In this document: positions 63,875 to 64,000 of the stretch, piece by piece
How the letters are laid out: each line of letters starts with the position of its first letter
Numbering within the stretch: position 1 is the stretch's first letter
From: Bacteroidales bacterium
GTDB lineage: Bacteria; Bacteroidota; Bacteroidia; Bacteroidales; UBA3824
Length of the DNA stretch: 64,000 bases
Assembly (NCBI GenBank): GCA_017544805.1
Contig: JAFYDK010000067.1
Span: 23,943 to 87,942 of the forward strand
Direction: 5' to 3'
Made by a program: the position numbers and the translations under genes
The notes under the pieces: generated by a model
What the model was told of the DNA's origin: nothing
The model's input: only the letters and a program-made list of their open reading frames with translations
The model's database searches: none

Positions 63875-63904
63875 CAAAGTTAATAAAAATTTGTATTATC
63901 CAAA
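63875..63904 (-). promoter_or_regulatory. Promoter of gmk
   Basis: Minus strand: TTTG (63904-63901), 18-bp spacer, TAACTTTG (63882-63875), a full consensus match. It overlaps the plus-strand lysS promoter. Confidence 0.6.
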
Positions 63905-63921
63905 AAAAAAAGATAATTTTG
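63890..63921 (+). promoter_or_regulatory. Promoter of lysS
   Basis: TTTG at 63890-63893, 20-bp spacer, TAATTTTG at 63914-63921. The leader would be about 20 nt. The -33 part of this promoter interleaves with that of gmk. Confidence 0.6.
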
Positions 63922-63947
63922 CGCATAAATTTTTATGCATAAAAAAG

Positions 63948-64000
63948 ATGAATAATATCGAATTATCCGAACAAGAACTTGTCAGAAGACAGTCATTGGA
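63948..64000 (+). CDS. lysS: Lysyl-tRNA synthetase, N-terminal fragment
   Basis: The gene starts with ATG at 63948 and runs off the right edge after about 17 codons. MNNIELSEQELVRRQSL matches the usual N-terminus of Bacteroidota class II LysRS (ELSEQE-(I/L)-xRR). The assignment rests on these few residues. Confidence 0.65.
   Translation, partial: MNNIELSEQELVRRQSL

Overview
The window is a chromosomal segment of an AT-rich member of the Bacteroidota, most likely order Bacteroidales. Three things support this. The order of the division and ribosomal genes is that of the phylum. Promoters match the phylum consensus TTTG-N17-20-TAnnTTTG, and start codons usually lack a Shine-Dalgarno sequence. 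Phylum-typical families are present (DUF1573, TPR/PD40/OmpA protein, BspA-type leucine-rich repeats, BT0820-like HAD phosphatase). No rRNA, tRNA, insertion sequence, prophage or CRISPR array was seen.

Layout. 1-8936: cell-wall and division (dcw) cluster, murD(partial)-ftsW-murG-[lipoprotein]-murC-ftsQ-ftsA-ftsZ. 8997-10543: a duplicated SiaB-like kinase and its SiaC-like substrate. 10544-11474: a long non-coding stretch with five 43-bp palindrome-bearing tandem repeats. 11475-29212: a nearly unbroken str/S10/spc/alpha ribosomal superoperon including fusA, secY, infA and rpoA, plus the small rpmJ gene. 29328-30971: an ACT-domain/UPF0210 pair. 31012-47021: mostly minus-strand accessory genes. 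These are a secreted CHAT-family protease, an orphan chemoreceptor, a five-gene envelope operon, two formylglycine-generating-enzyme-like secreted proteins, an OmpA/PD40/TPR protein and a leucine-rich repeat protein. A degenerate Fic-like gene on the plus strand overlaps the CHAT gene tail to tail. 47159-51430: gamma carbonic anhydrase, DUF2339 membrane protein and recJ. 52010-58137: an operon of membrane protein, coiled-coil lipoprotein, Ser/Thr kinase, PP2C phosphatase, Hsp70-like protein and aat. 58452-63849 (minus strand): putative metal exporter, HAD phosphatase, lipoprotein, multi-PAS histidine kinase and gmk, then divergent lysS at the right edge.

How genes work together. The first 29 kb is core growth machinery: peptidoglycan precursor synthesis, divisome, ribosome, secretion and transcription. 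The most interesting accessory unit is the kinase/phosphatase/Hsp70-like operon at 52010-57469. It could be a reversible protein-phosphorylation module that senses the envelope through its coiled-coil lipoprotein. A second phospho-switch (tandem SiaB plus SiaC, keeping the phosphorylatable Thr68) sits directly after ftsZ. Other items worth attention are the 43-bp repeats before the str promoter, structured RNA elements before rplC and rpoA, an insertion in ribosomal protein L23, the Fic pseudoenzyme, the pseudo-receiver kinase, and gene remnants between two terminators at 58134-58428. All family assignments come from reading motifs by eye; no database search was run.
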